In this document: positions 35,640-46,870 of the stretch, in pieces
Numbering within the stretch: the first letter of the stretch is position 1
Layout: each line of letters starts with the position of its first letter
From: Symsagittifera roscoffensis
Taxonomy: Eukaryota > Xenacoelomorpha > Acoela > Convolutidae
Assembly: GCF_963678635.1 (NCBI RefSeq)
Contig: NC_087067.1
Location: 29,188,403 to 29,252,402, forward strand
Direction of reading: 5' to 3'
DNA length: 64,000 nucleotides
Notes under the pieces: model-generated
The model's database searches: none
Seen by the model: only the letters and a program-made list of their open reading frames with translations
What the model was told of the DNA's origin: nothing
Translations under genes and position numbers: made by a program

Positions 35640-36752
35640 GAAACACTGAAACAGTCGGATATCTCGATTGAGTGTGTTTTTTATATGTATTCATAGTTAA
35701 TAATGGAAAAATATTGCATCCAAGTTGCATTCAAATATCCAGGTGTTAAAGCTGATAGTCTTTTTCTCAATATTGAAAACATAATCGTTCTTAAGTGTAT
35801 CAAAGGCACTCAGTCAGCTACAGAAGTTTTGGACATTTGGAGAAGTTTTTTTGGAAAAAATTAAACCCACAAAGTTGCCGTGGGCAACGTTTTTAAAGAA
35901 TGTCAAGGGTAAAGAATATGCTTTTTAGTAGCAAACTTCATAACACCAATGAGACGTAGTTCTACTACAGTATTTTAATTAGAACACCATTTAAGTGCAA
36001 ATGATGTTTCCAATGTTGGAATTCAAGCAAATGATAGCAGACTGGAAAACGGACCTTTTGAAAGCGAAATTACCCGGAAATTGAGGGATGTTAGGTTGCA
36101 ACAAATGCAATTCAAGCTAAAACAAATCTGAATGTTAATGTAAAATTTTCAATCATTTTCAACCTGAATGATTCATAAAGTGAGAAACAATCACCGCAAC
36201 CTGCTCAACTTACCAACCTTAGGGCCACCCCTAACATCGAATGCACCACGAATGATCATTAAGTTATGTCTAATTTGCAAAAACTCAATTTGAATATACT
36301 GACTTTTACAATCAAAAACCATAATGCAAAGTAATTCGCATATTTTGTTGACGTTTTTCAATAAACAAGCTCTTTCAAAAAGATAAAAAGTCGTTTCACT
36401 GCGAAAAAGAAGAAAAACTTGGTTGAAGAAAGAACTGAAACAATTTAGTTTGAAAACTTCCTTCAATGTGTCGGAAAAAAACTGAACATATACAAAATTG
36501 TTTAGTTCCGAGTCACAAAAAACGATGAAAGTTTTTCAATAAATAAACTGGAAAATCCCGGGTTGAACTCCATACACCGAAAATGCTCATCATACAATTC
36601 CATACAACAAAAATCATTATTATAAAATTCCATACATCAAGTGTATGAATAGAATGCTTTATATTAAAAAACACAAAAGTATAAAAACTAATATAAAAAA
36701 AATAAATAAAAACAAATGAATGTATATATGTGAATATGTATGTGAAATATAT
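35640..36752 (+). repeat. Array unit 9
   Basis: The left part is the same as unit 8 up to about 35,898 (gaatgtcaa), after which it becomes a distinct variant (ttttaattagaacacc, giving a stop; ggaccttttgaaagc as in unit 2). Confidence 0.9.
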
Positions 36753-36815
36753 GAAACATTGAAACAGTCGAATATCTCGATTGAGTTAGTTTTTCAGTTT
36801 TTTTCATAGTTAACA

Positions 36816-38390
36816 AGACTGTTCTTATATTTGTTCCTCCTAGGTTTTTTTAGTTTTTTTTGGTCTTTTGTGTTCTTTAATTTTTATATATTGGCTAATT
36901 TTATACGATTTTCAACTAAATTGCGCTTTGAAGAAAAAAAAATTGTTTCCCAAGTCACACTCACTCTGTTTTGATCGTATGGGCGACTTTTGCATCTTTA
37001 AAAAAATGAACTTTTGATTTCCGGGTTATTATCAACACAGGAGAATGAGGCGGCTATATTCTTCATTAGGAATCAACTTTCTATCTCTACCTAACAAAAT
37101 TAGTATAGATTTTTTTCTCGATCTTGCATAAGCCCTCAATTTTATCTTACAACTAATATTTTCAAGCGAATAAGGCTCATATAATTTTTAAACTCAAACT
37201 GGTAAAAAAAATTTGATCAACAGACCAAAAACAATTGATAGTTGTTGTGATATATTAAGGAAAATCAAAAATTTTTTTGCAGATTTGATGATAAGGAAAG
37301 TGTATTTGCCATAAAGTTTTGATCTGTTTTTCAGGACAATAAAATCAGCTTAAAGAATCAAGCAAAAAAAAGAAAACTATGTTTAACAGCAGATTGGAAG
37401 AAGTGTGAAATTTTGAGTAAGTATACAAAAACTACTCGCTTGAGTTTTTAAATGCGAGATTATAGGCTGAGAAAATGAATAGCCTTGAGAACGATTAATG
37501 AAACACTTTTAGTGAATTTTTTTTGCGTCTTTTTTTAATGCATAATAAAAATCAATGGTGGTTTTAAAATTATAATGTAAACTTGCTTGATTATCGAAGA
37601 AATGAAAACATTGCTATCAAAAAAACTTGGGACCCCAATAGTGTGTTATATGAGAAGCGTATTGTAAATCTGAGAATTAAAGAGTTTTCATATATCTAGT
37701 TTTAGTCAAAAACTTTATCATAAAATTTTCAGATGTATTTCTGCCGATCCATTCGAAAAATTGTTTTTCAAGAACTGGAACCGATGTAAATTGAAGTGGA
37801 CTCCATGCAATGAAAGTAACAATATTTTTGGTTCCACTAACTAGCCGCTTTCTTCCCTTTCCAGGCCTGAAAAAATTTTGCAACGAAACAGAAAAATTTA
37901 CCATTAGAAAAAATCCGATGTCGACTCTGTGAAAAAAAAATTGATCTGTAGAAACATTCTCCTGGAGAAACACCATTTTCCTCAACTCGACAGTTCCAAA
38001 TAGTTTTACAATGCCATAAAACTTGCTCTGTTTAGTGTTTTCAGAAGTGCAATAAAGTGTTTCATCTTCTAAATCGGTAAACTGATACTTTAACCAGAGC
38101 TTAGCTGATTTGATACTTTCCTAGCGTGTCATTTTGCACATATTTTCCTTTTCATTTGCACATATAGGATGTAAAAGTGTGATCTATTTTTACAAAAAAA
38201 AACGTCATAAACAGTTTTTAAGAAATGTATTTCAGCAAACTAAATCTGAGTTTCCATTTAATATCAAAAACTAGTAATTTAAAACAACCTTTGGGTTTGA
38301 AAAAATTGTAACTCTAAGTTGCAAAGCATTTTTACGGCTCAACTAGTATAAATTGGTATGAACAAATAGAACCCATCGTATAGAAAAATA
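36816..38390. other. AT-rich non-coding stretch right of the array
   Basis: The partial tenth unit fades out after ttcatagttaaca near 36,815. Beyond it I see only homopolymer-rich sequence. The minus frame 37677-37985 (102 codons) has no motif. Confidence 0.4.
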
Positions 38391-38394
38391 CTCC

Positions 38395-39065
38395 AGCATC
38401 TCGTAGCAAAAGTTAAAAACCAGACTGATCGTATCAAGTCCCAAAAAAACCCAACCCGAGCACACATATTCAGTTACTTTTGTATCGAAAGTCGGAAGAA
38501 TACAGTTTTACTGTTTATGAGTTGATGTGAAAATAATTGAGTTTATAAGTTTGAATTTATCATTTTTATAAACAAAAGGAAAAAGACTGCTGGTATCAGG
38601 ACGACGCCCTGAACGTTCCGACTGACTTTTAAAATCTATGGAGCAGCAAGGGCATGAAAAATTTAAACGTAATAAAATATAATTGAATTTTAAAAAAATG
38701 TGGGATTTTTTTTTGTGAAAACATCCCCCAACACGCCATATTAAGTACAAACTGATAGATTTTGCTCGTATTAATCAATCAATTATTGACATATAAGCTT
38801 ACTTGAATCAATTTGCAACAATTTCCAATACGGAAAATATATCGCACGTTAGTTGTCCCAAATTGGCAATCTTTAAACCCACATAACTTTACAAAAAAAT
38901 GTTACAGGTAAAATATCTTTTCAAACTTAAGTTCAGGACCACAATAGCTTCTGATTGATATAAAAAGTTCCGTCAAAAAAACGTCGGAGTTTGTCTGAGA
39001 AAAAAAACCCACCCCGAACACGAATATTCCGTTATTTTCGTTACAAAAGTCGGAACAATTAAACA
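38395..39065 (-). repeat. Dispersed repeat family D, long copy 1
   Basis: Matches 46.33-46.87 kb over about 500 bp: atctatggagcagcaa, gggattttttt, aaaacatcccccaacacgcc, tgatagattttgctc, catataagctt, gttgtcccaaattgg, acataactttac, and a right end with aaacccaccccgaacac and gtcggaacaatt. A partial third fragment with aacccaacccgagcacacat sits at 38,440-38,500. No coding capacity and no obvious inverted ends. Confidence 0.8.
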
Positions 39066-39466
39066 GCCTCGTTAAAAATGTCTTTTCCATGTTATAATCA
39101 GTAATTTATCCGATATCTTACTCACCTGAAGAAACATCTGGGATGTCAAGAAACATAATAGAGAAGGAAAGTAACGCAGCCAACTACTTTCAAAACTGTT
39201 TTTTTTTCTTCTGTCTACGCTAAACTGCAAAACTAAACAAATTTTTGGTTTTACTTTCGAAAATTTTGTTTTCAATGTCCGTTTTTGGCTAAACTTATTT
39301 ATAATTTCAATACAATTATTAAACAGACCAAGACAAAATAATCTTTGACGAGCAAATGGTCAGAGCTACCCTCTCTAATAATCAGTTTCAAAGACTTTTT
39401 GTTTATTCCGCTTCTGAAAATGCCCGGTTTCCTCAACCGCCTACTTCCTAAATTTTTGATTTAAAG

Positions 39467-39670
39467 CAGGAGCGGATTTTTTTTTTTTGGGGGGGGGGGG
39501 GGTTGGACGCCCTTTTCAAAGGGATTTGACCCCCTGCCGACCCGAAGGGTCCCCCTTTGAACTAATTTGAGATGTCCATTGTTGGCTGACGGACCCTAAG
39601 ATAAATTTTTCTAAAAAGTGCCTAAAACGTCTTTTTGGCCTGTTTTTTTCTTCAAAATTTTACCTGCACC
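39467..39670. mobile_element. hAT-like MITE fragment
   Basis: Begins CAGGAGCGGATTTTT followed by a run of T and 14 G. It then shares ccctgccgac, agatgtccatt, ggctgac and ttttggcctgttttttt with the complete element at 49,509-49,963. I could not find its right end or target duplication. Confidence 0.55.
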
Positions 39671-41100
39671 TAAAAAAAGATGAAAATCGAGAAAAAAAAT
39701 AATCAGCGTGGAATTTTTGCTAAAATTGGTTTTTTTGCTAAAATTGGCTCATCGTGAAAAATTAAACAATCAGCGTAAAATTTTTGCTAAAATTGGCTAA
39801 AATCAAGTGCAGATGTTAGTTTCTGACTTGGGTTAAATTGAATTGATAAATCTTTGAAATTAAATTTTGAAATTATTATGTAGCGTTATTTGCTCTTTGG
39901 TTAATTGCTCTTGGCCTAAAAAGTTTCCTTATTGCTGATTTTCGAAATAATTGTTGTTCAAATGGGTAATAAAACAGGCATTTTGGAGAGAAGAGTGATA
40001 ACACCTAATTTGCGCTGAATTTTGTGCACGAGTGTAGTATTGAAGCACTTTGAATATTTGGGAGTTACTAATTTGATCACGACCAAAGTTGATGTCTTAA
40101 TGGAACACATAACCATCACTTAAATTCTTTCGACTTGTTCACACCAATTGAAAGGATGCGCGAAGTCTACTAAACCTTGATTAACTCAGGTTAAAAAGAT
40201 TTTCTTCTGAAAAAAGTACAAGAAACGCAGGAAGAAACAAACATTCAAATAAGTTTCTCGATGAGAAATATTTTTGATTCAGGATATTGAATTTGGTTCA
40301 CTATCAGAAAATTTTTTACAGTTTCACCAATGCTAAAAAACACTGTAAAAAATTTAAGTTTTTTCTTTTCTTCACATTATTAACCAGCTGACGAAAATGA
40401 ACTTTTTCAATCTCTAAAAAACTTAAATTATAGGGCTACACTCGTGCTAAAAAACAAACTTCCAAATTTCAAAAGCGTATTAGGACAAAATTTACTTAGA
40501 AATGGCATTTGATTTTATAATTTACATTTTTAACAATAAATTGTGATTAAAAAAATATATTTTAGTCACAAGTTACAGCTCTTAGAAGATCAGCAAAACA
40601 AACCGTAGAAAGAAATTAACGCAACAGTACTTTTTGTAACTATATTAGCTTCTCAAAACTACGACTTTTAGCATGAAATCTTTTGATTCCGCATGTGAAA
40701 ACAAATTTTTTTCACTGCAATAGAAACAGTTTGACTGAAAAGAAACTACCATAAACTACGCCATAAAACAAGGAAAACTTATTTCAGATGAGAAAGTTTT
40801 GATGTATTTTACCTTCTTATACCACCATCTACAAAAATTGTGTTGTAGATTTTGGCAACACTGCTGTCGGTCATAACAACCTTGGGCACGATTTGGCACG
40901 ATCAGAATAATTTGCAAAAATCGAATAATGGATTCTGAATGATAGCCTGGAAAATTTATTAATTATAGTGATACCAGTTTTTTTAAGTTTTACGTTGCCT
41001 TTTCCTAATACTTACAAATAACAACTAGATGAGTGTACACTAGGGGGAAAACCAAGATGATATTTACAGTAGTTGTAAAATTTTCTGTTTTTTGAGCCTC
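39671..41100. other. AT-rich non-coding stretch
   Basis: It has the short local repeat tttttgctaaaattgg, three times between 39,710 and 39,800, perhaps belonging to the MITE on its left. Otherwise nothing recognised. Confidence 0.4.
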
Positions 41101-44100
41101 ATAGCTGCATCACTTTGCTTTCTCAGTGTGTCTTGATATTCAATTCCACAATGTGGTGACCACTATGTGATTACCACTTGTTTTCGTGGCATAAATTTTT
41201 GAAGTGTAATTAAAAGGAGAATTAATTTTAAATTTGAATTTAGATACACTTTAGAGAACCTTAATGGACTGACAAACTGCATCAGGGTTACTGTACGGCC
41301 AGTACAGCCCAACTGCCAGTAACCCGAGGGAAACTTAGGTAAATAAGTGAAGGCAAACAGAGAGTTATTAGAGCTGCACCCTTGGATACCACATATAATC
41401 ATCCTATAAGCACGTCAACTAGCAATCGATTGTCATTCATGTATATATCTTTCTTTTGCTTGTCAGAATATTCTTTAAGGTTGAGGGGTAACAAATCGTT
41501 TGACAACAAAAATTTGAAACATTTCAGAGTTTTGTAAGGCACCGAATTTTTGAGCTAATTGTGTTTTTCTTAAGGGTAGTGACAAACATCCTAAACTATC
41601 CCTGCACGTGAGTCTACCCAACTTTCATGATTGAAGATTTAAAAAACATAATTGGCTGATGAAGAATTCATACACATTTTGCAGCTGATATTTTGAAAAA
41701 TACTCGGACTCATGATCATACTTACAAAGGAAAAAAATGGTTCTTATATTTTTTTCTGTATCAAGGAAATTTTATCAAGAATTGTTTTCGAAGTACATGC
41801 GTACGCTATCAAGCCATAAGAAATTATCGGAATCACGTATGCCAGGTAGAACTTTAGTAATGACTGTTAAGAGAAGCATGATCTTCCTCTGCACAAAACA
41901 CCACTGAATTCCGACACCTTTTTGCAAACTTTTTCAATTTGCTTATAAAAACTCAGTTTTTTGATAGCCAAACATTTAAAATTATCCATACTTTCCATAG
42001 TTTTGCCAGCAATTGAAATTATGGAATCCGATAGGTCTTTTCCAAAAGCCATTAGTTTACTCTTGTCTGTATTAATCGATAGCTTGTTGACATTGCACCA
42101 GTCATTTATGCTCTGGACATCTTCGCTGAATTCTTTTATAAACATTGGTGATTTTCCAGAACCTACAATTGCAGTGTCATCAGCAAAAAGACTTCAGTTA
42201 CTGCATTGATAATTGAAATATTATTGATATATATATCAAAACAATAAAGGACCCAAAACTGAGTCCTAGGGCACACCACAAGTTATTTTTTTAAAGACGA
42301 CTTTATGGTACGTAACATCAGTCACATATTGTACCCTGTTATTTTAATAGTTCTGTAACAATTTCAAAAAATTTTCCACGACAGCCATATTTTTCTAATT
42401 TAATGATTAAAATATCATGGTCAAATGCTTTTTTAAAATCCAGAAAGAGGGCCATTCCATAATCTTTTTGTTCCAAAACTGTGCGCATATATTCAGCCAT
42501 CCGTGTAATTCAATGTACACATGAGTGCTTTGGTCTGAATCCAAACTTTTCAGGACAAAGTATTTTGAATTTCTGTAAAAATTTTATCATTCGTAGGTAA
42601 ATAAGTTTTTCAAAAACTTTGCTAATTGTTTGAAGAAGGCTAATTGACCTGTATTTCTTAAAATTAATGTCGCTTACACTTTTGAATAAAGCAATGACCT
42701 TGGCAATTTTGCAAATGTCAGGAAAATCTCTTTGATGAACATTTCATTAAGGCAAACAACCCTGAGCTTCAAAATGACTGGTGCACAAAGTTTAACCATC
42801 AAATTACTCAACCCATCATGACCAGTCGAATGTTTGTTTTTTAAATACTTAACAATTTTTGCCATTTCGTCAATGTCAGTGGGAAAAAAAACAAAAGTCT
42901 CGCAATAGCGAGAAATTTTATCAACATATTTGAAAACCCCATTTTTTTGAAAGTTTAGGTTAAATGGTTACAAAAAAATTACTCAAATCTTTCGCCTCTA
43001 ACTTATTTGAACTAGTTTTTTTTTGCACAAAACTTTTTAATTTTTTGAAACATTCTTTTTGAATCATTAAAATTACCCAATTCCTTGTCATAAAATTTTC
43101 GCTTTTTTATCGCAATTTAATTTTTGGTTTTATTCCTCAATTATTTGAACTTTCTTTTTTTGGTTCATCATTGGGAAAAATAACCATTCTTTCATGCGCA
43201 GTATCTCTACTTTTGCACAGTTTTTTAACATTTTTAGTTATCCACGTTTTTTTCGAATATTTTTTTGATCTCCACTAATTTAGAAGAGCAAAACCTATCG
43301 AAAACCTTGATCATTGATCGAATTAAAAGCTGCATTTTAAAATTCACGGATCTATCTACGCTCAATTTTTCCAATTCGATATTTAAGAGTTATAGTAGTT
43401 TAAGTAGGTTGTTGTCACGATCCAGTGTTTTAACATTTCTGGCATAACACACCGTTTTATCAGCCTTAGCAATAAAAAATGGCAATTCACCAAACAATGC
43501 ATAGTGGTCACTTATTGTTGATTTAATAACTGTCACTGAAAAAAAATCTTCTGATATCTAATGATCGAAGCAGGTTGCACTACTTTTAGTGACTCTGGTT
43601 GGTTCACTCAAAAAAAACATCCAAATTAAAAGATTTTGGAAGCAATTTGTAACTTGAAATTTCTGGCTTCTTATCACTCAAAAATATTTCAATATTGAAA
43701 TCTCCCAAAATTATTGGTGTTCCTTTTAAAAATCGAAGTTCATTCATCAGAGTATCCAGACTTTCCAAAAATTTTAGCAATGTGGTGTGATCATGTGGTC
43801 TGTAGACAACGCAAATATTAGACCTAGTTAAATTGCTGCAAACAGCTGTAGCTAGATATTCCAAATATGATTTCAGACATTGAAAAATAAATTCAACTCC
43901 AGTTTTTTCAAAAAAAAAGCTACACCACCACCCCTTTTTTCCATATTTTAAAAAACCCGTTTCTGATAACCATCCAACTGAAACATATCCAAATAATCAT
44001 TTTCGGTCAACCATATTCGCTTAAAGCTATAACTAAAGGTTTTTTCTTGAGTGAATCACCCAAAACACAAAGCTGGTCATGATGTAACCTAAGTGATCTT

Positions 44101-44150
44101 ATGTTAAGAAAAAAAACGCTCTCAGTTCCCCCAGTTTTTGCCTCCATTAA
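41100..44150 (-). pseudogene. Non-LTR retrotransposon ORF2: endonuclease and reverse transcriptase, broken
   Basis: ORF2 of an autonomous LINE, which nicks target DNA and reverse-transcribes element RNA. Reading down the minus strand: NIRSLRLHHDQL near 44,100; RGGGVAFFF near 43,930; ICVVYRPHDHTTLL and GTPIILGDFNIEIF (endonuclease core) near 43,800-43,690; TISDHYALF (SDH motif) near 43,520; a linker; then RT HSTGHDGLSNLMVKL near 42,825, FLDFKKAFDHDILIIKLEKY near 42,440, SVLGPLLF near 42,260, FADDTAIVGSGK near 42,180 (the catalytic DD), and NDWCNVNKLSINTDKSKLMAF near 42,080. A weaker C-terminal part (NVYEF, SQLCF) runs to about 41.1 kb. Several frameshifts and stops are present. Clade looks like CR1/Jockey type by ORF1 plus APE endonuclease; L2 or Rex cannot be excluded. 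Confidence 0.88.
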
Positions 44151-44231
44151 GTTTCCCAAGTCCAATAAACATTAAGCCAATAAATTAAGTGGTTGAGTTA
44201 AGGATAAGCTAAGTTGTATGTTGAAAGTACT

Positions 44232-45160
44232 TTATTCATCGTTTTCTGTTTCATATGACTGCTTAGTAACGCCCACGAATCCTCTAATGAAATCCAATGA
44301 GGCATTATTATCATCCATATGCTTGACCAATTCAGTTTTCAGAGTTTGCATTTCTTCCTTAGTTGTAGATGCTGGCGATGGTGAAACGTGAAAGCGAAAA
44401 CGCTTTTTAGTCGGTGTTAAATAGTCCTTCAAAACCTTCTTTAACCAAATTTCCGAATGAGTTTTAACTGAGCTGATGGTGTTGACTCTGCTAACCGCAG
44501 TGTTGCTTAGGCCCTCCAACTCCTCTATAGTATCCACCTTGACACTTTATAAATTTCCTCCGATAACTTTAATTTTCACGAAAGGAGCAGAATTCCATGT
44601 AGAAACAATCATACCTCTCGATTCAGCTTCAATTTCCAATCCCAAATCATGTTTTGATAACTTTCCGTTAATATATACCGGTTTATTGTTGCACGGGTTG
44701 ACGAAATTTCGAAGCAAAGGTTTTAGATCCCACAGACTATTCTTTTTGTCAAATTGTATACATTTTGCAATAATTGAAGACGGTCTGTTGAAGTCCTTAA
44801 CAGGATACAAAGGGTGGCAAGCCTTGAGATCGTCTTCTGTAACCGATATATTCAGCATTTTTGAACAAAATTATGATACGTTTCCGATTAAAGTCCCATT
44901 AATTCCCAGGGGCAAGTTGTTGAATGTCACTGAATCCTTGGAGTTATATCTCTCTAATTCATTCGTTTTATTACTAAACTTTTGCACACTGGATTGTAGC
45001 TGAATAACAGATTTCGTAAGTACCTTGTTTTCTTTAATCAATAGTTGGAATAATTCTATACCATTTGGGTCTAAACTCGCTGGATTCAGAATTTTTTCAC
45101 TTTTTCTGCACTCATTTCAATTTGACAACTGAAATTCAGACGTAAAGAATTGCTTTCCTT
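44232..45160 (-). pseudogene. Non-LTR retrotransposon ORF1, broken
   Basis: Nucleic-acid-binding ORF1 protein of the same LINE. It starts with a helical, coiled-coil-like part (about 45,060-44,930) that ends NELERYNSKDSVTFNNLP, where ORF1 proteins of this kind pass from coiled coil into an RRM-like domain. The RRM-like part is MLNISVTEDDLKACHPLYPV to VYINGKLSKHDL to STWNSAPFVKIKVIGG at 44,858-44,547. A C-terminal extension follows at 44,537-44,232 (VDTIEELEGLSN; VSPSPASTTKEE). At least two frameshifts and one stop occur. About 80 bp separate it from ORF2, a normal arrangement. Confidence 0.75.
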
Positions 45161-45867
45161 AGCTCGAAATTTCAAGCGATCAATTTCATTGCTCTTTTTG
45201 TCAGAAAAAATAGTAGAATATTTAAAACACCAGTGCAAAGTTCAAAACTTTGCAGCAAAATTTCACTAACTAGTGACGTATTTGAAGGAAAACTGGAATA
45301 TTATTTTTAGAAAAATTAAGCAAAACAAAATAGAATTACAAATTATGTGTTTGCTTGAAAGTTTCTTCTAATGTATGAGCTTTGTTCCATTTTTTTTAAA
45401 CAAGCAACAGCGTATTTCGAACCTCAATTTTTGCTCACATCTTGACACTATGTGTCTCGATTATAATGTAACAGAAAAGAAAACAAAGCGTCAATAAAAG
45501 TGATATACATGGTTTATGAGTCTTGATTTTGACCAAGCAGCCAGAGATTCATCACTTGAGTGGAAACATCGATAAAATGCAAAAAAAATTTGCGTTTTTT
45601 CGGTACCCGTTATTTTCTAACATTATTTTGATCCGAAATGACAACTCCAAAACCTTTCCACATTTTTAAATAAATCAAAAATAAGATATCGTTTTTTTGG
45701 CGTCTAAATGCATCAGATTCTTTCACAGTCACTTTTTCAACCACTACTTTAATATTGACTCAATCTCTTTTGCAAAATTGGAACGAAAAAATTTTAGTTT
45801 ACAAAAGGACAAATATTTTTTTTCTTCTAACTATTCAAAATCTGACGCTGTATAAACACGAAATACC
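45161..45867. other. AT-rich non-coding stretch
   Basis: Lies upstream of the LINE ORF1 and may contain its 5' untranslated region. No landmark seen. Confidence 0.35.
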
Positions 45868-45965
45868 CAGGTTGACCTACAGTTGAAGACAAGCTTCATA
45901 CAATTCCATTACAATAACAGAGTCTATGAAAAAAGGCTTTTTGCATTTTTTTCATGTTAGGAAGA
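45868..45965. repeat. Solo copy of the array's CCCGGGTTGA block
   Basis: Reads cccaggttgacc, then cttcatacaattccatt, then gtctatgaa and ctttttgcat, the same order as cccgggttgaactccatac ... catacaattccatac ... gtctatgaatagaatgctttt in the 1.1-kb units, though diverged. Confidence 0.4.
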
Positions 45966-46329
45966 TTAACCCAAGTTATGACAACCTATTTTTCCGAACA
46001 ACAAAAAATCAAAATTATTTGACACTTCTTGTTCGGTAATGCTGGTTTTTCAGACAAAAAATTCAAAACGGAGGGGGAAAAATTACTTTTGCTGTCAGTC
46101 ACTTGAATAATTTCATGCTCAAACAAAAAAGTTTCAAAAAGTATCGAAAAAATTTTCAAACTTTGCCTATCACGTAGTTCAAACACAGTTTTATACACAA
46201 AAGAATCTGAAAAAAAAGTATCTGAAATTGGTATTATTTTTTGTGTTTAGTTAACAACATGAAATTAAAACGTCTAAGAAACAGGCCACGATTTTCAACC
46301 ACTGAGTTTTCAATATCGAAGCTTTGTAG

Positions 46330-46870
46330 CCATATATAAAAACAAAGAAGACTGTTCGTATCAGGGCCCTGAGTGTTTTGACTGCCTTTTAAGGTCTATG
46401 GAGCAGTAATAACATGAAAAATTTTAATGTAAAAAAATAAAATTAAATTTTTTTTCTTAATTTGGGATTTTTTTGTAAAAACATCCCCCACACGCCATAC
46501 TACGTAGAGAGTGATGGATTTTGCTCCTATTAACAAATCAGTTATGGCATATAAGCTTCTTTGAACCAATTTGGAACAATTTCGAAGGCGGATTAAATCT
46601 CCGCTTACGGCGTTAATAGCGCGCGTTAATTGTCCCAAATTGGCTAAAATAGCCAAAATGACAATCTTCAAACCCCCGTAACTTTACGAAAAATGGTGAA
46701 AGGTGAAATGACTTTTCAAATTTGAGCTCAAGACAACAATACCTTTCGTATGATATAAAAAATTACGTCAAAAATGGCTAGTTAAAAAGTCGAAATTTGT
46801 CTGAAAAAAAAACCCACCCCGAGCACAAATATTCCGTTACTTTCGTTGAAACAGTTTGAAACCAAAAATT
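46330..46870 (-). repeat. Dispersed repeat family D, long copy 2
   Basis: Same landmarks as 38.55-39.07 kb, including aggtctatggagcag, aaaacatcccccacacgcc, catataagcttctttgaa, ttgtcccaaattgg, and a right end with aaacccaccccgagcac. It has about 30 extra bases (cgaaggcggattaaatctccg and following), where copy 1 is shorter. Confidence 0.8.

Larger units (their letters stand above)
26835..36815 (+). repeat. Tandem array, nine full units of about 1.1 kb plus a partial tenth
   Basis: The phase marker gaaacactgaaacagtcgg (last base changed in units 7 and 10) recurs at 26835, 27949, 29068, 30153, 31237, 32321, 33437, 34539, 35640 and (varied) 36753, giving unit lengths of 1114, 1119, 1085, 1084, 1084, 1116, 1102, 1101 and 1113. 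Each unit has, in order: TATA-like runs, the marker, an ORF of about 145 codons on the plus strand (start ATGGAAAAA, end AAACAATTCTGA), a non-coding part with caataaacaagctcttt (a possible poly-A signal), and a CCCGGGTTGAACTCCATACA block with repeats of catacaattccataca. Units are clearly homologous throughout. The shared protein begins with about 70 residues including YPGVKADSLFLNIGNIIV and continues with FITPMRRSSTTVF and DSRLENGPLES in the same frame. I do not recognise it. Confidence 0.97.

Noticed and set aside
26835-36815. CRISPR-like or rDNA-like array
   Set aside because: Units are 1.1 kb, with no short repeat/spacer pattern, and contain no rRNA-like sequence.
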